NCBI RefSeq assembly: GCF_017377795.1
Contig: NZ_JAFRDR010000008.1
Span: 1-64,000 of the forward strand
Source of the DNA: Williamsia soli
Lineage (GTDB): Bacteria; Actinomycetota; Actinomycetes; Mycobacteriales; Mycobacteriaceae
Length of the DNA stretch: 64,000 nucleotides
Direction of reading: 5' to 3'
Shown one piece after another: positions 9,464-19,035 of this stretch; position 1 is the first letter of the stretch, and every line of letters starts with the position of its first letter. The notes beneath the pieces were generated by a model. That model did no database searches. It was not told where the DNA came from and saw only the letters and a program-made list of their open reading frames with translations. Both the position numbers and the translations under genes were made by a program.

Positions 9464-10081
9464 ATGTATCCGAACGACCCGAACAAACCGCGTACCGCGC
9501 GTTACGACCGGGGCTATGACCCGGAACCACAGGCGTACAGCCAGTCGTACCCACAGCAGCCGGGCTACGGTCAGGACCAGGGCTACGGGCAGCAACCGCC
9601 CGCGGACCAGTACTACGCGGCCGCGCCGGCGCAGCCGCCGCGCCGCCCCAGGTCGAACCGGCCCCAGGTCAATCCGACCATGTTCATCGGCGGCGTCCTG
9701 GCCACCGCGATCGTCACCGGTCTCGCGGCCTGGCTGGTCGCCTGGTTGATCCGATTGGTGATCGAGCGCGTGAACGAGACCGGCAAGCTGGGTGTCTGGA
9801 ACCCGATGGCCAACGACGAGTACTGGTTCGCCGTCGTCGCCTTCCTGTGTGCGCTCTTCGCAGGAGCTCTCTGGTACGTCCTGCAGTTGGCGACACCCTC
9901 ACCCAACCAGTTCTTCTCGTGGATCGTCGGCTTGCTGATCATTGCAGCTGTGCTGATCCCACTGCTGCTCTCGCGGGATTGGACCACGGGTATCTCGACC
10001 GCGATCATTCACGCGGTGATCGGGCTGCCGATCCTTTTCCTCGTGCCCGCGATGGGCACGAAGAGCATGGAACGGCGCTAG
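9464..10081 (+). CDS. Proline/glutamine/tyrosine-rich membrane protein
   Basis: Protein of 205 aa with a disordered N-terminal 70 residues rich in Pro, Gln, Tyr and Gly (repeats of the type YGQDQGYGQQ and PQQPGYG), followed by four predicted membrane helices at about residues 73-97, 120-138, 149-168 and 176-196. The start ATG has GGGAGGTG directly upstream. I do not recognise a functional family; tails of this kind are common on actinobacterial envelope proteins. Divergent from the PH-domain gene and converging on birA with 9 bp between stops. Confidence 0.75.
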   Translation: MYPNDPNKPRTARYDRGYDPEPQAYSQSYPQQPGYGQDQGYGQQPPADQYYAAAPAQPPRRPRSNRPQVNPTMFIGGVLATAIVTGLAAWLVAWLIRLVIERVNETGKLGVWNPMANDEYWFAVVAFLCALFAGALWYVLQLATPSPNQFFSWIVGLLIIAAVLIPLLLSRDWTTGISTAIIHAVIGLPILFLVPAMGTKSMERR

Positions 10082-10090
10082 CGCAGACCT

Positions 10091-10903
10091 TCAGTCCGCC
10101 AGTCGTAGGTGGGTGACGTCGCCGGCCGCGACGGCGACGTGCTCACCCCCCGCGACGTCGACCACCACTCGTCCGGTGCTGTCGATCGCGGTGGCCACAC
10201 CGACGAGCTCGTCCCCGACCGGCAGTTGCACCCTGACCCGGTGCCCGAGAGTTGCGGACGCGGCGCGATAGTCGTCAGCGACCGCCCCCAGATCGGCGGG
10301 CCACTGATCGAGCCTGTGCGAGAGTGCGATGAGCAGGGCCGCCGCCAGATCGGCTCGGTCGACCTCGGCGCCGGCCAAGCTCAGAGACGTCGCGGTCGGC
10401 ACGGGCAGTTCATCCTCCGACAAGCTGACGTTGATCCCGATCCCGATCACGACGACCGGCCCCGCCGGTCCATGCGTCAATTCCGCCAGGATGCCGGCGA
10501 CCTTGCGGCTGTCGCCGTCGACCGGCAGCAGGACGTCGTTGGGCCACTTGAGTTGCGGTTTCAGATCAGTCACCGCCTCGATCGCCTCGACGACCGCCAG
10601 ACCGGTCAGCAGCGGAAGCCAACCCAGGGCACTCGGCTGATCCGAGGTGTCCGCCGCTGCGGCCACCGAAAGGGCGACCTGCGAGCGAGGCGGACTCGTC
10701 CACGACCGCGAGTGTCTGCCGCGGCCCGCGCTCTGGTATTCGGCGACGAGGACCGAACCCGTGGTGTCACCCGAACCCGACAGCGCAACGAGGTCGGCAT
10801 TGGTCGAACCGGTGTCCTCCACCACCCGGATCGACCGCCACCTGGTGCCTGCCACCTTGGCGATGAGGACGTCGGGATCCAACGGTGCGCGCGTGTCTGT
10901 CAT
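10091..10903 (-). CDS. birA: Biotin-[acetyl-CoA carboxylase] ligase
   Basis: BirA-type biotin protein ligase (270 aa) lacking the DNA-binding N-terminus of the E. coli enzyme (group I). It attaches biotin to carboxylase carrier domains. Visible: VEDTGSTNADL, the biotin/ATP loop AGRGRHSRSW, LKWPNDVLL and KVAGILAEL with GIGINVSL. ATG at 10903. Its substrates are encoded in the same window: AccA3 and pyruvate carboxylase each end with an AMKM biotin site. Divergent from accD5 across 126 bp. Confidence 0.94.
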   Translation of the reverse strand: MTDTRAPLDPDVLIAKVAGTRWRSIRVVEDTGSTNADLVALSGSGDTTGSVLVAEYQSAGRGRHSRSWTSPPRSQVALSVAAAADTSDQPSALGWLPLLTGLAVVEAIEAVTDLKPQLKWPNDVLLPVDGDSRKVAGILAELTHGPAGPVVVIGIGINVSLSEDELPVPTATSLSLAGAEVDRADLAAALLIALSHRLDQWPADLGAVADDYRAASATLGHRVRVQLPVGDELVGVATAIDSTGRVVVDVAGGEHVAVAAGDVTHLRLAD

Positions 10904-11029
10904 GAGGTCACAGCCTAGAGCTGTGACAGCGATTTTATGTGTGTCGAAGAGTACCGGATCAAACATGAGAGAACCCTCAGGTTAGCCCGGTCTGCACCCC
11001 CACCGAGGGCAGTGGATAGCATCAAGGCC

Positions 11030-12658
11030 ATGACGAGTGCCCCCCAGGACGCGGAACCGACGCCGGACATCCACACGACCGCAGGAAAGCTCGCTGACCT
11101 GCATAATCGCCTATCGGAGGCGAAGCACCCGGTCGGTGAGGCAGCGGTCGAGAAGACCCACGAAAAAGGCAAGCTCACCGCACGCGAGCGAATCACCCAC
11201 CTGCTCGACGACGGCTCGTTCGTCGAACTCGATGCCCTTGCGCGTCATCGCAGCACCAACTTCGGGCTCGCCGAACGACGCCCACTCGGAGACGGTGTCG
11301 TCACCGGATACGGCACCATCGACGGCCGCGAGGTCTGCGTGTTCAGCCAAGACGTCACGGTCTTCGGTGGCAGCCTCGGCGAGGTCTACGGCGAGAAGAT
11401 CGTCAAGGTGATGGATCTGGCCATCAAGACCGGCCGCCCCCTGGTCGGGATCAACGAGGGCGCAGGCGCCCGCATCCAGGAGGGCGTCGTCTCCCTGGGC
11501 CTCTACGGCGAGATCTTCCACCGCAACGTCCGCGCCTCTGGCGTCATCCCGCAGATCTCCCTGATCATGGGTGCAGCGGCCGGTGGGCACGTCTACTCCC
11601 CCGCACTCACCGACTTTGTCGTCATGGTCGACAAGACCAGCCAGATGTTCGTCACCGGCCCCGACGTGATCAAGACGGTCACCGGCGAGGACGTGACGAT
11701 GGAAGACCTCGGTGGCGCTCAGACACATATGGCGAAATCCGGTGTGGCGCACTATGTCGCCAGCGACGAGGAAGACGCCCTGGATTACGTCAAGGAACTG
11801 CTGGGCTACCTGCCGAGCAACAACCGGGCTGATCCGCCGCGACTGCCTGTCGCCGAACCGGCCGCCGGATCGATCGAAGACACCCTCACCGAGGAAGATC
11901 TCGAACTCGACACCCTCATCCCGGACTCGCCGAACCAGCCGTACGACATGCACGAGGTCATCCGCCGCATCCTCGACGACGATGAGTTCCTCGAGGTCCA
12001 GGCCGGGCGCGCGACGAACATCATCGTCGGTTTCGGTCGCGTCGACGGTCGCAGCGTCGGTCTGGTGGCCAACCAGCCGACCCAGTTCGCCGGTTGCCTC
12101 GACATCAACGCCTCCGAAAAGGCCGCGCGATTCGTTCGTACCTGCGATGCCTTCAACATCCCGATCATCACGCTCGTCGACGTGCCCGGCTTCTTGCCCG
12201 GCACCGACCAAGAGTTCAACGGCATCATCCGTCGGGGCGCGAAACTGCTCTACGCATATGGCGAGGCGACCGTCGGCAAGATCACCGTCATCACACGCAA
12301 GGCCTACGGCGGCGCCTATGACGTCATGGGGTCCAAGCACATGGGCGCCGACGTCAACCTGGCATGGCCGACCGCCCAGATCGCGGTCATGGGCGCCTCA
12401 GGTGCGGTCGGGTTCGTCTACCGCGGCAAGCTCAAGGATGCTGCTGCGAATGGCGAAGACGTCGATGCCCTGCGGCTGCAGCTGCAGCAGGAGTACGAGG
12501 ACACCCTCGTCAATCCATACGTCGCCGCGGAGCGTGGGTATGTCGACGCGGTCATCCCGCCCTCGCACACGCGCGGCCAGATCGCGACTGCCCTCAAACT
12601 GCTCGAGCGCAAGCTCGTCAACATGCCACCGAAGAAGCACGGGAACATCCCCCTATGA
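11030..12658 (+). CDS. accD5: Acyl-CoA carboxylase beta subunit (carboxyltransferase)
   Basis: Carboxyltransferase subunit (542 aa) of the propionyl/acetyl-CoA carboxylase type; with AccA3 and AccE5 it makes methylmalonyl-CoA, used for branched lipids or for propionate disposal. Two crotonase-fold halves are seen: the N-terminal half with [13 protein letters not shown] and [14 protein letters not shown], the C-terminal half with [14 protein letters not shown] and [21 protein letters not shown]. Length and ending (KKHGNIPL) match mycobacterial AccD5. The ATG at 11030 begins the conserved N-terminus after a non-conserved upstream frame. Overlaps accE5 by ATGA. Confidence 0.96.
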   Translation: MTSAPQDAEPTPDIHTTAGKLADLHNRLSEAKHPVGEAAVEKTHEKGKLTARERITHLLDDGSFVELDALARHRSTNFGLAERRPLGDGVVTGYGTIDGREVCVFSQDVTVFGGSLGEVYGEKIVKVMDLAIKTGRPLVGINEGAGARIQEGVVSLGLYGEIFHRNVRASGVIPQISLIMGAAAGGHVYSPALTDFVVMVDKTSQMFVTGPDVIKTVTGEDVTMEDLGGAQTHMAKSGVAHYVASDEEDALDYVKELLGYLPSNNRADPPRLPVAEPAAGSIEDTLTEEDLELDTLIPDSPNQPYDMHEVIRRILDDDEFLEVQAGRATNIIVGFGRVDGRSVGLVANQPTQFAGCLDINASEKAARFVRTCDAFNIPIITLVDVPGFLPGTDQEFNGIIRRGAKLLYAYGEATVGKITVITRKAYGGAYDVMGSKHMGADVNLAWPTAQIAVMGASGAVGFVYRGKLKDAAANGEDVDALRLQLQQEYEDTLVNPYVAAERGYVDAVIPPSHTRGQIATALKLLERKLVNMPPKKHGNIPL

Positions 12659-12900
12659 GCGACGACACGGTGGCGGAGGCCACGGATACCGCACCGGCGA
12701 AGCCATTTCTCACTGTCGTGAGAGGCAACCCGTCTGACGCCGAGGTCGCCGCGCTCGTAGGCGTTTTCGCGTCCGCCGGCGACTCGGGCGGACCGGTCGA
12801 CAGCGGCCCGCGAAACCTGTGGGGCACCCCATCCGATCGCCTGCGGGCCGCAACCGGCCTGGCTCCGAGCGTGTTCCCGAACCTCGCGTTCGGCTACTGA
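12655..12900 (+). CDS. accE5: Acyl-CoA carboxylase epsilon subunit
   Basis: Small protein of 81 aa starting at the ATG that overlaps the accD5 stop (ATGA). The helix-forming segment [20 protein letters not shown] is the actinobacterial epsilon-subunit motif, preceded by a flexible acidic N-terminus, and the C-terminal [11 protein letters not shown] region is also usual. In mycobacteria and Streptomyces epsilon bridges the alpha and beta subunits and raises activity. The gene order accD5-accE5-maf supports the call. Confidence 0.9.
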   Translation: MSDDTVAEATDTAPAKPFLTVVRGNPSDAEVAALVGVFASAGDSGGPVDSGPRNLWGTPSDRLRAATGLAPSVFPNLAFGY

Positions 12901-12928
12901 CTCCCCGTGGACGCGCGGTGAGGTCTCG

Positions 12929-13555
12929 ATGACCCGCTTCATACTGGCATCGGCCTCACCGGCGCGGCGTCGGATCCTGCAGGCAGCCGGACTCGACCCG
13001 ATGGTTCAGGTTTCCGACGTGGACGAGGATGCCCTCATCGCCGAAATCGGTTCGAGCACATCACCCGCGGACATCGTTGCCGCTCTCGCCAGGGCGAAGG
13101 CCGAGAGCGTAGTGGCCGCGCTCGATCCCGGCCTCCGAGACGACGCGGTACTCGTCGGGTGCGATTCGATGCTCCATCGCGGCGGTGCACTCACCGGCAA
13201 GCCGCATACCGCTGCTGCTGCCCGAGCCCAGTGGCACGCGATGCGCGGCACGGAGGCCGAGTTGCTGACGGGCCATTGCCTGGTGCGACTGATCGCCGGC
13301 GAGGTTGCCGCCACCGCGAGCCGGACCGTCACGACCACAATACGTTTCAGCAGTCCGACGGATGCGCAGATCGACGCTTATGTCGCCACCGAGGAGCCGT
13401 TGACGGTGGCCGGGGCATTCACTCTCGATGGCCGTGGCGGCTGGTTCGTCGACGGGATCGACGGCGATCCGTCATCGGTGATCGGCATCAGCCTTCCGCT
13501 GGTACGTAGCTTGCTCGACGATGTCGGAGTGAGCATCACCGACCTCTGGGTGTGA
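12929..13555 (+). CDS. maf: Maf-type nucleoside triphosphate pyrophosphatase
   Basis: Maf family pyrophosphatase (208 aa) that hydrolyses non-canonical or modified nucleotides. The N-terminus LASASPARRRIL is the family substrate-binding motif; VGCDSML holds the catalytic Asp region (usually D-T/S-x), and GKPHTAAAARAQ and GRGGWFVDGIDGDPSSVIG are conserved. GAGGT precedes the ATG. It ends the accD5-accE5-maf run. In the usual order sseA would follow; here about 13 kb of other genes intervene. Confidence 0.92.
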   Translation: MTRFILASASPARRRILQAAGLDPMVQVSDVDEDALIAEIGSSTSPADIVAALARAKAESVVAALDPGLRDDAVLVGCDSMLHRGGALTGKPHTAAAARAQWHAMRGTEAELLTGHCLVRLIAGEVAATASRTVTTTIRFSSPTDAQIDAYVATEEPLTVAGAFTLDGRGGWFVDGIDGDPSSVIGISLPLVRSLLDDVGVSITDLWV

Positions 13556-13592
13556 CGGCCATCGCTCGTCAGGTTCCGCCGGCCACGTCTGA

Positions 13593-14957
13593 TCACCACA
13601 TTCGGTGATCGAGGCCCCACGCAGTCAACTCCTCCCCGATCTGTTTGCGCATCAGATCGGCGTCTCCGAAGTGGTCGGGGTGGATCCCGAAGAACGTGAT
13701 CGTCACCTTGTCCCCGTACTCGACTGCCCACGCCGCCACCGCAGGTCCCAGCGTCCTGCGATGCTGCGGAGGGCGGCCCTGCATGATCGCTCTGATCCCG
13801 AACGACGTCGCCGTCTCTCCGCCGAGTTCGAGCGCAGTCCGAGGCACGACCCCCAGATTCGACACCGTGGTGTCCGGGCCCGGTATCGACTGCATCATCT
13901 TCCCGATCAATCGTTTCGGTAGCAGACGCACAACCGGTTGCAGGTTGTCGGCCACCGCGGCCGCCCCGTTGTTCGCATAGTCGATGAAGGCTTCCTTGCT
14001 CAGCGCTCTGATCTCGCCGAGGCCACGGTCGGGTGTGATCTCCCCGGGCACTCGAATCCACACGCCACCAGATGCATTCGCACGTTCGTCACCGTCGCCG
14101 CGCCTGCTGACGGCGATACACAAACGCATCGCCGGCGCCGGAACGGGATACCCCGAGCGTTGCACCAGGCCGCCGAGTAGCGCGGTGAACAGACTGTTCG
14201 ACGTGCCGCCGTGTTCGGCCGCCCGGGCAATCCACTGCTCCTTGTCGACATCCGCGGTGGCGAGCGTTGTCTCGGGGCCACCACGATCCGGGGTCATTGC
14301 CGCCTTCGGGGACTGTGGTTCCTTCGGGACGCTGTCCACCGATGTGTCTTTGCCGCGCTGCTTCCACAGCGCCGTGGCAAGGAGTGTGCACGACCGGGCA
14401 GCCGCTGCCACCTGTTGCCGGGCATCGGTGAGATCGTCCCGTAACCCAGGCCAGCCGCGCGTCTGATCCAGGGTGGGCAGCGTGTTGGTCGACGCACCTG
14501 CGTGAGCGGCGGCGAGTGCCGCATAGACGCCCTGTCCGTCGGAGACCATGTGCGAGACCAACAGTGACAGCGCGTACCCGCCCGATCCGGTCGGTGCCCC
14601 GTCCAGCTGCCACCCGTGACCGTCCGCCGGTCGCAGCGCCGAACCGCGAACACGTTCGTCCATCCACGCCCCGATCTCGTCGTCGGCGATGGGTGACGGC
14701 GCACACCTCAGATCAGGAACCTCGTCGTGACGGACCCACCGATCGCGGGCCAGTGGTACCCGGGTCCGGCGTACCCGGCGGTTCAGCGACCCGGCTGCCA
14801 GCTCATCACGCAGTCGGACCAGCGCCGCCTCACCGGGGTGTCGGTCGAAGACCCACAGGAACTGGATGGGTGCACCGAGGCCGAAAAGGTCCTCGGCCAA
14901 CAGATAGGATTCATCCGCACCGGTGACCCGATCTGCTTGTATTCCTTGCTCAGACAT
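13593..14957 (-). CDS. HxxxDG acyltransferase (wax-ester-synthase/condensation-like), AT1
   Basis: Protein of 454 aa with the acyltransferase motif SHMVSDG, placing His136 and Asp140 where the catalytic HxxxDG of WS/DGAT and condensation-type enzymes lies. Other cues: LNRRVRRTRVP near residue 60 and a C-terminal half with TSNSLFTALL and a final WGLDHRMW. It is clearly paralogous to the neighbouring AT2 (shared LNRR, GGTSNSLF, AWGL-HR-W). Likely transfers an acyl group from CoA or a carrier to a hydroxyl on a glycolipid, inferred from context. Last gene of a three-gene operon (GT1a-AT2-AT1), 23 bp after AT2; ends 37 bp from the end of maf, tail to tail. Confidence 0.75.
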   Translation of the reverse strand: MSEQGIQADRVTGADESYLLAEDLFGLGAPIQFLWVFDRHPGEAALVRLRDELAAGSLNRRVRRTRVPLARDRWVRHDEVPDLRCAPSPIADDEIGAWMDERVRGSALRPADGHGWQLDGAPTGSGGYALSLLVSHMVSDGQGVYAALAAAHAGASTNTLPTLDQTRGWPGLRDDLTDARQQVAAAARSCTLLATALWKQRGKDTSVDSVPKEPQSPKAAMTPDRGGPETTLATADVDKEQWIARAAEHGGTSNSLFTALLGGLVQRSGYPVPAPAMRLCIAVSRRGDGDERANASGGVWIRVPGEITPDRGLGEIRALSKEAFIDYANNGAAAVADNLQPVVRLLPKRLIGKMMQSIPGPDTTVSNLGVVPRTALELGGETATSFGIRAIMQGRPPQHRRTLGPAVAAWAVEYGDKVTITFFGIHPDHFGDADLMRKQIGEELTAWGLDHRMW

Positions 14958-14980
14958 GAGTTCGTCCTCCGATCAATGCA

Positions 14981-16297
14981 TCACCAGATGCGGTGCGGCA
15001 GTCCCCAGGCAGCGAGTTCGGCAGTGAGCAGGCGGTGCAGTTCCGGCCGGTCGCCGAACCGGGATTCGTCGAATGCCGCCACCGAGAACGTGAGCTGATC
15101 GCCCACCTCGAGTAGCCAGGACTGGACACCCTCGCCGAACCGGTAGGGCTGCGACGGGTCGACCCCCTGCGCAATTCCGCGGAACGCGACACCGGAGGCG
15201 GGTACCCCGCCCAGCTCCGAGAGTTCCGGGGTGAAAGCGCCGAGATTGGATGCGACCGCGTCGGGCATCCCGCTGCCCGAGCTGACCGCCTTGACGATCA
15301 GAGATGTCGGCAGCAACCACATCAGCGGTAGCAGATGGATCATGGCAGGCCTGCGGCCTGCTGCGAGCGCGGTGAAGGCGGCCTTGCACTTTCGCCGGAT
15401 CGGGCCCAGGTCGCCGCCTGCGGCCGGCTCGTCGATCAGGTAGACGGACACCCCTGCGGTCGCGTTGCCTCCCTCGTCATCCGCCGTTCGACTGCTGACG
15501 GGGACCCCCACCTTGATCGGCTCTCCGAGTGGTGCGTAGCCGCTGGTTCGCAACAACCCTGAGATGACGGCCACAAAAAGGCTGTTCGAGGTGCCTCCGT
15601 GCTCCTCGGCGACCTTGCGCCACACGTCGACGTCCACACTGACGATCGCCCACGGGCCGGCGGCAGCGGGCGCCCTGACGTTCATCGGCGGACGGGGTGC
15701 GCGCATCGGGGGTGGTGGTGTCGAGTCGCGGCGCATCGTGGAGATCGTCGCGCGCACGACGCCGTGCGCCGCGGCGACGATCTGGCGAATCGAGTCACCT
15801 GCATCCGCCGCGCCGGCATGCGCCTGAGGACGCACGGACAGGGCGTCTGCTCCCCTGCCTCCGAGCGCGTCTGCGGCGGCCGACACCGTCGCCTTACCGT
15901 CGGCGACCAGATGAAGCGTGGTCAGGGACAGTACGAAGCCGCCGTCGACGGTGGGCGCGCCCCGCAGCCGCCACGACGTTCCATTCTCGGGATCCAGAGG
16001 CGCGGAATACATCTCCCGGGCCGCCCATCTCTCGACCGCGTCGCTCTCGACCGTCGTCTCGTCGAGCAGAAGATCCGGTTCCATCTCGGAGTGGACCCAT
16101 CGCGGGCGCGAAAAGGGAAACGGCGACGTGATCAGGCGCCGATTCAAGGGGCTGGCCGCCAAGCGTGCGTTGACGGCCATGAGCGCGTCGTGGGAGGGCG
16201 GACGATCGAACCTCCACAAGACCTGCAGCACCACCGACCACCTGAAGGCACGGCGCACGAACCAGTAGGTGAAATCTTCGGGGGCCAGTCGCGTCAT
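14981..16297 (-). CDS. HxxxDG acyltransferase (wax-ester-synthase/condensation-like), AT2
   Basis: Acyltransferase of 438 aa, paralogue of AT1. Motif LHLVADG gives His129 and Asp133 of HxxxDG; also LNRRLITSPFP near 52-62, HGGTSNSLFVAVI and the terminal AWGLPHRIW. The open frame extends far upstream, but that part lies antisense-shifted inside the glycosyltransferase gene. The ATG at 16297 (MTRLAPEDF) lies two bases after that gene's TGA and aligns with the paralogue, so it is the start. Its position straight after a glycosyltransferase suggests acylation of the freshly added sugar; substrate and donor are unknown. Confidence 0.77.
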   Translation of the reverse strand: MTRLAPEDFTYWFVRRAFRWSVVLQVLWRFDRPPSHDALMAVNARLAASPLNRRLITSPFPFSRPRWVHSEMEPDLLLDETTVESDAVERWAAREMYSAPLDPENGTSWRLRGAPTVDGGFVLSLTTLHLVADGKATVSAAADALGGRGADALSVRPQAHAGAADAGDSIRQIVAAAHGVVRATISTMRRDSTPPPPMRAPRPPMNVRAPAAAGPWAIVSVDVDVWRKVAEEHGGTSNSLFVAVISGLLRTSGYAPLGEPIKVGVPVSSRTADDEGGNATAGVSVYLIDEPAAGGDLGPIRRKCKAAFTALAAGRRPAMIHLLPLMWLLPTSLIVKAVSSGSGMPDAVASNLGAFTPELSELGGVPASGVAFRGIAQGVDPSQPYRFGEGVQSWLLEVGDQLTFSVAAFDESRFGDRPELHRLLTAELAAWGLPHRIW

Positions 16298-16299
16298 GA

Positions 16300-17589
16300 T
16301 CAGGCCGACAATCGAATCGAGCGCCCCTGCCGGGCGGCGTTCTCGATCAGGTCGACCGTGCCTGCGGCGGCCTGCTCGGCGGGGATGAGGCATGACGCCA
16401 GCGTCGCTGCGCGATCGGTGTACGCCCTGCCGAGTACCAACTCGAGATTCTTCGTCAAAACGTCGACGTCGAGAGTTCTGAGCGGTATCGATGCCCCCAC
16501 GCCCAGCCGCTCGAGTTGCAGCCCCCAGAAGGGCTGGTCCGAACCGAGCCAGCACACCAGTGCCGGTTTGCCCGCCCGGACAGCTGCGGACGTGGTACCC
16601 GCACCGCCGTGATGAACCACCGCCCGGCACCGCGCGAACACGCGTCCGTGGTCGACCGCCCCGACCACGCGCACGTGTTCGCTCGAGGTCCGGCCGAAGT
16701 CGTTCCACCCTGCGCACACCAGGGCGCGCTGCCCAAGCGTTCGGCACGCCTCGTCGATCGCGGCCAACAGAGCGTCCGGATCGGGTACGGGCATACTGCC
16801 GAACCCGAAATAGATGGGAGGATCCCCCTTGTCGATCCAGGTTTCGGTGTCGGGATCCACAGGGTCGGAGCCGATCCGGCCTCGCAGATCCGCCGGGAGA
16901 TCGATGAAGCCGACGAGTGGGCGACCCGGACCCCACACCCGCGTGAGTTCGGGACAGAAGACAGGATCGTATGCCTGGACCTCGACCGCTCCGTAGTCCT
17001 GCATTCGCCGTGCCAGGGGCTGCTTCGCCGGCTCGAGCCCGAGCAGGCGCCGGAGCCGGTTCTCTCGTCCCTTGGTCAGCTGCCAGAACGCCGCCGTCAC
17101 GGCAGCCCAACTGACTGCGTTCACGCGAGCGGGAAGCGTCAGGGGCGCCCCGGGGAACGGCGAGACGAAAGGATTCTCCGTCACTGGTGCATGATGCAGA
17201 ACGAAGAACGGAATGTCGTCTCGTTGCGCGAATGCGAAAACAATTTGGGCCGTGGTGAATCCGGTCACCACCGCGTCGGCACCCACTGCGAGCCCGAACA
17301 TCTCGTCGACCATCTGACTCCATCCGTGATCACGGATCTCTGCGAGCGCACGGAGACGCTTGAGAGGCCCACCGGTGCGCACGCCCTCTCGGATGACGGC
17401 CGAGTTGATGTGGGCCCGGGTGTCGTAGCCGAACGGGCGAGCATCGAGTCCGGCCCCTGCTGCGAACTCGACCAGGTTGGGCGGCGCTCCGAAGACCACC
17501 TCGTGTCCACGTCGCAGCAGTTCCGCACCCAGCACGACCGCGGGTTGGATATCACCACGCGTTCCGTTGAACGCGAGGACAAAACGCAT
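16300..17589 (-). CDS. Family-1 (MGT/GPL-type) glycosyltransferase, GT1a
   Basis: GT-B fold glycosyltransferase (429 aa) of the UDP-glycosyltransferase family that includes the mycobacterial glycopeptidolipid and vancomycin-type enzymes. The N-terminal domain begins with VLAFNGTRGDIQP (acceptor side); the C-terminal nucleotide-sugar domain has VVHHGGAGTTSAAVRAG near residue 327 and GSDQPFWG. Two ATGs are adjacent; the second (17589) sits 5 nt from GGAGG and matches the N-terminus of GT1b, so it is preferred. First gene of the minus-strand operon GT1a-AT2-AT1, divergent from its paralogue GT1b. Confidence 0.88.
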   Translation of the reverse strand: MRFVLAFNGTRGDIQPAVVLGAELLRRGHEVVFGAPPNLVEFAAGAGLDARPFGYDTRAHINSAVIREGVRTGGPLKRLRALAEIRDHGWSQMVDEMFGLAVGADAVVTGFTTAQIVFAFAQRDDIPFFVLHHAPVTENPFVSPFPGAPLTLPARVNAVSWAAVTAAFWQLTKGRENRLRRLLGLEPAKQPLARRMQDYGAVEVQAYDPVFCPELTRVWGPGRPLVGFIDLPADLRGRIGSDPVDPDTETWIDKGDPPIYFGFGSMPVPDPDALLAAIDEACRTLGQRALVCAGWNDFGRTSSEHVRVVGAVDHGRVFARCRAVVHHGGAGTTSAAVRAGKPALVCWLGSDQPFWGLQLERLGVGASIPLRTLDVDVLTKNLELVLGRAYTDRAATLASCLIPAEQAAAGTVDLIENAARQGRSIRLSA

Positions 17590-17720
17590 CATCGCCTCCC
17601 CGCACCGTCTCGGCCCCGACCGCCGTCATTCACATCATCTTAGGTGAGGCGTTAGGGTCGTGCAGGGTCAGCGAATCCACCACCGGGAAGATCGAGCCTG
17701 CTTGGCCGAGACGAGGGGCG

Positions 17721-18989
17721 ATGAAATTTGTACTGGCGTTCAACGGAAGTCGCGGAGACGTGCAGCCCGCGATCGCCCTCGGGAGCGAATTGGCCATGCG
17801 CGGTCACGAAGTCGTGCTCGCAGTCCCACCGAACCTCACCGACTTCGCCAGGGCGTCCGGTCTGCGGGTGCACCGCTACGGGCTCGACACTCGAGAACTT
17901 CTCCGCTCCGAGGTCGTCTCGCGGGACCTCAAGTCCAACAACCCGGTCACCAAACTGCGTGCGGTGTCGGAGATCACGCTCAGGGGCGGGCGGACCATGC
18001 AGCAAGAACTGCTCGACCTCACCGCCGACGCGGACGCCATCATCGGCGGCAGCGCAGGCCAGGAACGAGCACTCAATGTCGCGCTGGTACGTGGTATCCC
18101 TTACATCCCCATCCATCTGTGTCCCATTCGTCGCAACGGTGAGGTGTCACTGCTCACTCAGTTCGGTATCGATCCTCCGCGGCCCGTGGCACGCGCGAGC
18201 TGGACGATACTCGAACAGATCCTATGGCGGGCAACCCGATCGGCAGAAAACGCACTCGGATCCGAGTTGGGACTCCCCGCGGCCGACGCACCCGCGGCCA
18301 CTCGGATCGAAAGGCAAGGAGTGCCGGAGATCCAGGCGTACGACCCCGCGTTGTTCTCCGACCTGACGTCGGAGTGGGGTGCGCGCAGACCTTTGGTGGG
18401 GTTCTTCAACCTCACGCCACAGACCCGAAAGCAGATGAGCGACGGGCACTCCGACGATGAGCTGCAGAGGTGGCTCGACGACGGACCACCACCGCTCTAC
18501 GTCGGATTCGGGAGCATGGCCGTGGCCGATCCCGACCGCTTGGCGAGGGTGATCGTGGCCGCGACCGAGTCCCTGGGGCTGCGGGTTCTACTCGCCACCG
18601 GATGGGGTCGTTTGACGTTCGATGCGCCCGATGATCGGATCTACGCCGTTCCCGCCGTCGACCACGACGCGATCCTGCCCCGGTGCGTCGCGGCCGTCCA
18701 TCACGGTGGCGCGGGCTCCACCGCCGCCTCCCTGCGGGCAGGACTGCCGGCACTCGTCTACTGGCTGGGCGCCGACCAGCCCCTGTGGGGCAGACAGATT
18801 CGTCGCAGCGGCGCCGGATTGAGTTCTCCACTCGCCAACATCGATGTGAACGGATTCCGCAACGCCCTCGCGGAGATACTGACGCCTGATCACACCCGCG
18901 CGGCGCGGGACCTGTCCGCGCAGTTGGTCACGCCTGCCGCAGCAGTCGCCGCAGCAGCAGCGCACGTCGAGCATGCCGTGCGATCGTGA
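17721..18989 (+). CDS. Family-1 (MGT/GPL-type) glycosyltransferase, GT1b
   Basis: Second GT-B glycosyltransferase, 422 aa, closely related to GT1a: N-terminus VLAFNGSRGDVQP, RGHEVVLAVPPNL, and the donor-binding VHHGGAGSTAASLRAG near residue 326 followed by GADQPLWG. GAGGGG precedes the ATG. It probably adds a second sugar to the same aglycone as GT1a, or the same sugar at another position, as paired Gtf enzymes do in glycopeptidolipid loci; this is inference. It stands alone on the plus strand, 131 bp from GT1a, and converges on the GT2 gene. Confidence 0.87.
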   Translation: MKFVLAFNGSRGDVQPAIALGSELAMRGHEVVLAVPPNLTDFARASGLRVHRYGLDTRELLRSEVVSRDLKSNNPVTKLRAVSEITLRGGRTMQQELLDLTADADAIIGGSAGQERALNVALVRGIPYIPIHLCPIRRNGEVSLLTQFGIDPPRPVARASWTILEQILWRATRSAENALGSELGLPAADAPAATRIERQGVPEIQAYDPALFSDLTSEWGARRPLVGFFNLTPQTRKQMSDGHSDDELQRWLDDGPPPLYVGFGSMAVADPDRLARVIVAATESLGLRVLLATGWGRLTFDAPDDRIYAVPAVDHDAILPRCVAAVHHGGAGSTAASLRAGLPALVYWLGADQPLWGRQIRRSGAGLSSPLANIDVNGFRNALAEILTPDHTRAARDLSAQLVTPAAAVAAAAAHVEHAVRS

Positions 18990-19035
18990 TGTACGCGCTA
19001 TCGCTGCTCAGTGATCCGGGGCAACGGATGTCTCG

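Noticed and set aside
13591-13610. GATCACC-N6-GGTGATC inverted repeat between maf and AT1
   Set aside because: It mostly lies within the last codons of AT1, has no T-run, and 7-bp repeats of this kind are expected by chance in this length of sequence; not called a terminator.
16298-17323. Upstream part of a 780-residue open frame that would extend AT2 by about 340 residues
   Set aside because: It lies in another frame on the same strand inside GT1a, has no acyltransferase features, and a tightly coupled ATG at 16297 matches the paralogue AT1.
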